Shown here in pieces: positions 6,464 to 6,847 of a stretch of 6,847 bases of DNA (the first letter of the stretch is position 1; each line of letters begins with the position of its first letter). The position numbers and the translations under genes were made by a program. The notes below the pieces were generated by a model. It was given only the letters and a program-made list of their open reading frames with translations, did no database searches and was not told the DNA's origin. Source of the DNA: Desulfobacterales bacterium HSG17 (GTDB lineage: Bacteria; Desulfobacterota; Desulfobacteria; Desulfobacterales; Desulfococcaceae); NCBI GenBank assembly GCA_030377945.1, contig JAUCGD010000171.1, positions 1-6,847 of the forward strand, in the 5' to 3' direction.

Positions 6464-6838
6464 CTATGCTTTCCAAAGGCCATGCAAGTTACAGTATTCA
6501 CGCGCTGAAACTTCATCAGCAGTGATCGCAAAAGTTGCTTCCGGCGCATCCCCCGGATTTAAAAATTGACGATAAACCTTACCATCGGCAAGCAGCTCAA
6601 CAAATTGGATATAATGTTTTTCCTCCATCGGGTGTGCTACGCTTCCGACCTTTACCGTAATACCGGAATCAGTTTTTTCAATAACCGGAACATGTTTTTC
6701 CTTGGCAGCGTCAACCGTATTTTCCGCCATAAGTTTCATGGGTTGGCCACAACAAGCAAGCTCCCCTCCAGCACCTACTAAAACTTCAACGATATTTCCA
6801 CATAAATCACATTTGTAGACTTCCAAGCGGTCCGCCAT
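6464..6838 (-). CDS. dfx: Desulfoferrodoxin (two-iron superoxide reductase)
   Basis: This enzyme reduces superoxide to hydrogen peroxide without making oxygen, a cytoplasmic defence of anaerobes against air. The 124 residues are full length with both domains. The N-terminal desulforedoxin domain carries the FeCys4 centre I ligands C10, C13, C29 and C30 (CDLCGN ... ACCGQPM). The C-terminal neelaredoxin domain carries the catalytic centre II ligands H49 (in EKHVPVIE), H69 (VAHPM), H75 (EKHYI), C116 and H119 (YCNLHGLW). The active-site E47 and K48 of the EKH motif are also present, so it should be active. The start is ATG 6836-6838; only 9 bases upstream are in the window, so promoter and ribosome site are not visible. 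It is first of a run of redox genes and probably shares a transcript with the rubredoxin-like gene 39 bp downstream. The older gene name rbo applies to the same family. Confidence 0.97.
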   Translation of the reverse strand: MADRLEVYKCDLCGNIVEVLVGAGGELACCGQPMKLMAENTVDAAKEKHVPVIEKTDSGITVKVGSVAHPMEEKHYIQFVELLADGKVYRQFLNPGDAPEATFAITADEVSAREYCNLHGLWKA

Positions 6839-6847
6839 TTTAATGCC

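Noticed and set aside
6566..6781. 71-codon plus-strand frame opposite desulfoferrodoxin
   Set aside because: Desulfoferrodoxin has every metal ligand in place; the antisense frame has no supporting feature.

Overview
The window carries nine genes, all on the minus strand and mostly packed tightly, so transcription runs from the high-coordinate end to the low. Gene content suggests an anaerobe of the former Deltaproteobacteria (Desulfobacterota), probably a sulfate reducer or close relative: a two-domain desulfoferrodoxin followed by a rubredoxin-like protein, a triheme c7-type cytochrome, an iron-sulfur-flavoprotein-like reductase, and the non-mevalonate isoprenoid gene ispF. This is inferred from gene families; no rRNA or other taxonomic marker is present.

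Right part (about 4526-6838), redox and oxygen-stress genes in transcription order: desulfoferrodoxin (superoxide reductase); a 51-residue rubredoxin-like protein; a 101-bp gap with a palindrome plus U-run and a separate strong hairpin; a 61-residue protein with seven cysteines; a 112-bp gap with a weak terminator-like hairpin; a secreted triheme cytochrome; and a 329-residue protein. That last protein has an N-terminal flavodoxin-like fold joined to a C-terminal domain resembling low-molecular-weight phosphatase/ArsC, in which the catalytic Cys and Arg are both missing. It is the most unusual object in the window.

Left part (1-4495), housekeeping and repair: ispF (isoprenoid precursors), cysS (cysteinyl-tRNA synthetase), uvrB and the first 180 codons of uvrC (nucleotide excision repair). 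Gaps here are 3 to 30 bp. uvrB starts at TTG just after the cysS stop, and uvrC starts at GTG three bases after the uvrB stop, which points to co-transcription and translational coupling.

The desulfoferrodoxin and rubredoxin-like protein plausibly form a cytoplasmic superoxide-detoxifying pair. The flavoprotein could supply or draw electrons in the cytoplasm, while the cytochrome would act in the periplasm, so any direct link between them is speculative. Having reactive-oxygen defence upstream of excision repair and a cysteine-charging enzyme may be coincidental neighbourhood. No mobile element, CRISPR array, tRNA or rRNA was seen, and there is no gene-free stretch over 300 bases.
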